From NCBI GenBank assembly GCA_937927665.1, contig CALBRY010000138.1:1-12965 (forward strand): a stretch of DNA of 12,965 bases. Direction: 5' to 3'. The notes under the pieces are model-generated. The model ran no database searches. It was given only the letters and a program-made list of their open reading frames with translations, and was not told the DNA's origin. Below, piece after piece: positions 12,184-12,965 of the stretch. Each line of letters opens with the position of its first letter. Position 1 is the first letter of the stretch. The position numbers and the translations under genes are program-made. The DNA is from an uncultured Chloroflexota bacterium. Its GTDB lineage: Bacteria > Chloroflexota > Anaerolineae > Aggregatilineales > Phototrophicaceae.

Positions 12184-12965
12184 CTATGACGAAATGATCG
12201 GTGTCGGTCGATAGCCTTTTGAAGGACGCCCCGCCCCTGTACCTTTGCGTTCGATCACCTCGATCACGCCATCCTCGACCAATGCCGCCAAGGTCGCATC
12301 GATCTCTTTGCGTGACTTCACTCCCGCACCACGCAGAATGTCCCGTGCTGACGGTGGACGTTCCCCATGCCGCGCGATAAAGTCCAGCACCTTCTTCTCG
12401 TTCTTAACATCCACACCGATGCTCAGTTCGTCAAGCAGGCGATGGACCGATGCGCGGTACGCTTCAGCGAGTATCTGTCCCCGTGCCCAATGCGCTGTCG
12501 TGATGCGCGGCGCATTTTGCATCCCCTCGTCCGTCCAATCCATAATCGCCAGGATCAGCGCCAGCTTGAGCGCCATCGTCGAGAAGCGTCCGTAGTTGCC
12601 GCGCAGACGGTCATCGAGGTTGCGGCGCGGATCGGTCATGTCATGCAGCGCGGCGTAGTAGGCGTTGAACAGGTCAAAGACCGACGGTTCCATCGTCGCG
12701 CTGATGGCGGGATGCTTGACCGGCTCGTCCAGATCGTGGAGCGCGAATTCGTCTGGCGGCATCGGGAAGGCGTTGTACACGCGCAACAGCCGTGTTTTCA
12801 GGTCGGCTGGAAACTCGTGTGTATCGAGGTTGTGTCCGTTCAGCACACACTTGATCTCGCGCTCGGTCGGGGTCAGGCAGAGGAAACGCGCCATCAGCCC
12901 GTCCTCCCACTCGCTGTCGGTGATGTAGCGTCCTAACCGTGCGGGCGTGGTCGCGCCGATCATTG
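12184..12965 (-). CDS. DUF3987-like replication/helicase-type protein, C-terminal part (5' end cut by window edge)
   Basis: At least 259 residues are visible, and the frame stays open to the right edge, so the true start lies outside. The visible part resembles the C-terminal half of DUF3987 proteins, which pair with primases on plasmids, phages and integrative elements and often have a RecA-like ATPase N-terminally. Recognisable stretches are MIGATTPARLGRYI, WEDGLMARFLCL, a helical region ending GRFSTMALKLALILAIMDW, and HWARGQILAEAYR. The last 70 residues look like a winged helix (KVLDFIARHGERPPSARDIL, then VEDGVIEVIERKGTGAGRP). The ATPase motifs are not in view, so the assignment rests on the tail and on the primase next to it. 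Confidence 0.7.
   Translation of the reverse strand, partial: MIGATTPARLGRYITDSEWEDGLMARFLCLTPTEREIKCVLNGHNLDTHEFPADLKTRLLRVYNAFPMPPDEFALHDLDEPVKHPAISATMEPSVFDLFNAYYAALHDMTDPRRNLDDRLRGNYGRFSTMALKLALILAIMDWTDEGMQNAPRITTAHWARGQILAEAYRASVHRLLDELSIGVDVKNEKKVLDFIARHGERPPSARDILRGAGVKSRKEIDATLAALVEDGVIEVIERKGTGAGRPSKGYRPTPIISS

Larger units (their letters stand above)
11999..12195. repeat. Five copies of a 9-mer ATTTCGTCA / TGACGAAAT (iteron- or operator-like)
   Basis: Perfect copies lie at 11999-12007 (+), 12014-12022 (-), 12044-12052 (+), 12052-12060 (+) and 12187-12195 (-). The first two face each other with a 6-base gap. The third and fourth are tandem, sharing one base (8-base period). The fifth lies in the last codons and stop of the DUF3987-like gene. 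The cluster fills the gap upstream of the primase gene. Repeats like this serve as binding sites for replication initiators or repressors. Confidence 0.8.

Noticed and set aside
1..12965. CRISPR arrays, tRNA or rRNA genes, transposases
   Set aside because: No regularly spaced repeats, no tRNA-like cloverleaf with CCA context, no rRNA-like stretch and no transposase motif were found on reading both strands.

Overview
The window reads as a bacterial chromosome segment using the standard bacterial code: TAA, TAG and TGA all end genes here, GTG and TTG starts occur, and there are near-consensus sigma-70 promoters. Base composition looks moderately GC-rich by eye. I would guess Chloroflexota from the style of the proteins, but nothing here proves it.

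Positions 1-9497 hold a two-armed metal and redox cassette transcribed outward from a divergent promoter region (about 5762-5910). The leftward arm is an ArsR/SmtB sensor (5381-5746), an intrinsic terminator, then a separately promoted operon: a P1B-4-type metal-efflux ATPase, an SRPBCC-fold protein, a SAM methyltransferase, a membrane-anchored PCuAC copper chaperone, a broken M23-peptidase-like ORF and a DsbB-type disulfide oxidase fused to a c-type cytochrome (cut by the left edge). Two of the junctions between neighbours are 4-base ATGA overlaps (1722-1725, 805-808), pointing to translational coupling. The rightward arm is a two-domain multicopper oxidase, a ZIP-family transporter with an extra extracytoplasmic domain, a membrane-anchored YceI protein and a short MntR/DtxR-type regulator.

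The control sites are visible. A 28-base inverted repeat (5326-5353) lies on the -10/+1 of the ATPase promoter and is a likely ArsR operator. An 18-base palindrome with a DtxR-type core (5848-5865) covers the -10 of the oxidase operon and is a likely target of the regulator encoded last in that operon. The picture is one arm for export, copper delivery and thiol/cytochrome redox, and one for metal oxidation and transport, each with its own metal sensor.

From about 9500 to the right edge the content changes to mobile-element type. It holds a DinD-like gene with a decayed C-terminus, a perfect 12-bp hairpin between convergent genes, an unrecognised 155-residue protein, a DnaG-like zinc-finger/TOPRIM primase, a 207-base gap carrying most of five copies of a 9-mer plus inverted repeats, and the C-terminal part of a DUF3987-like replication protein. 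This looks like the replication module of an integrated plasmid, phage or conjugative element abutting the metal cassette. I saw no rRNA, tRNA, CRISPR array or transposase.
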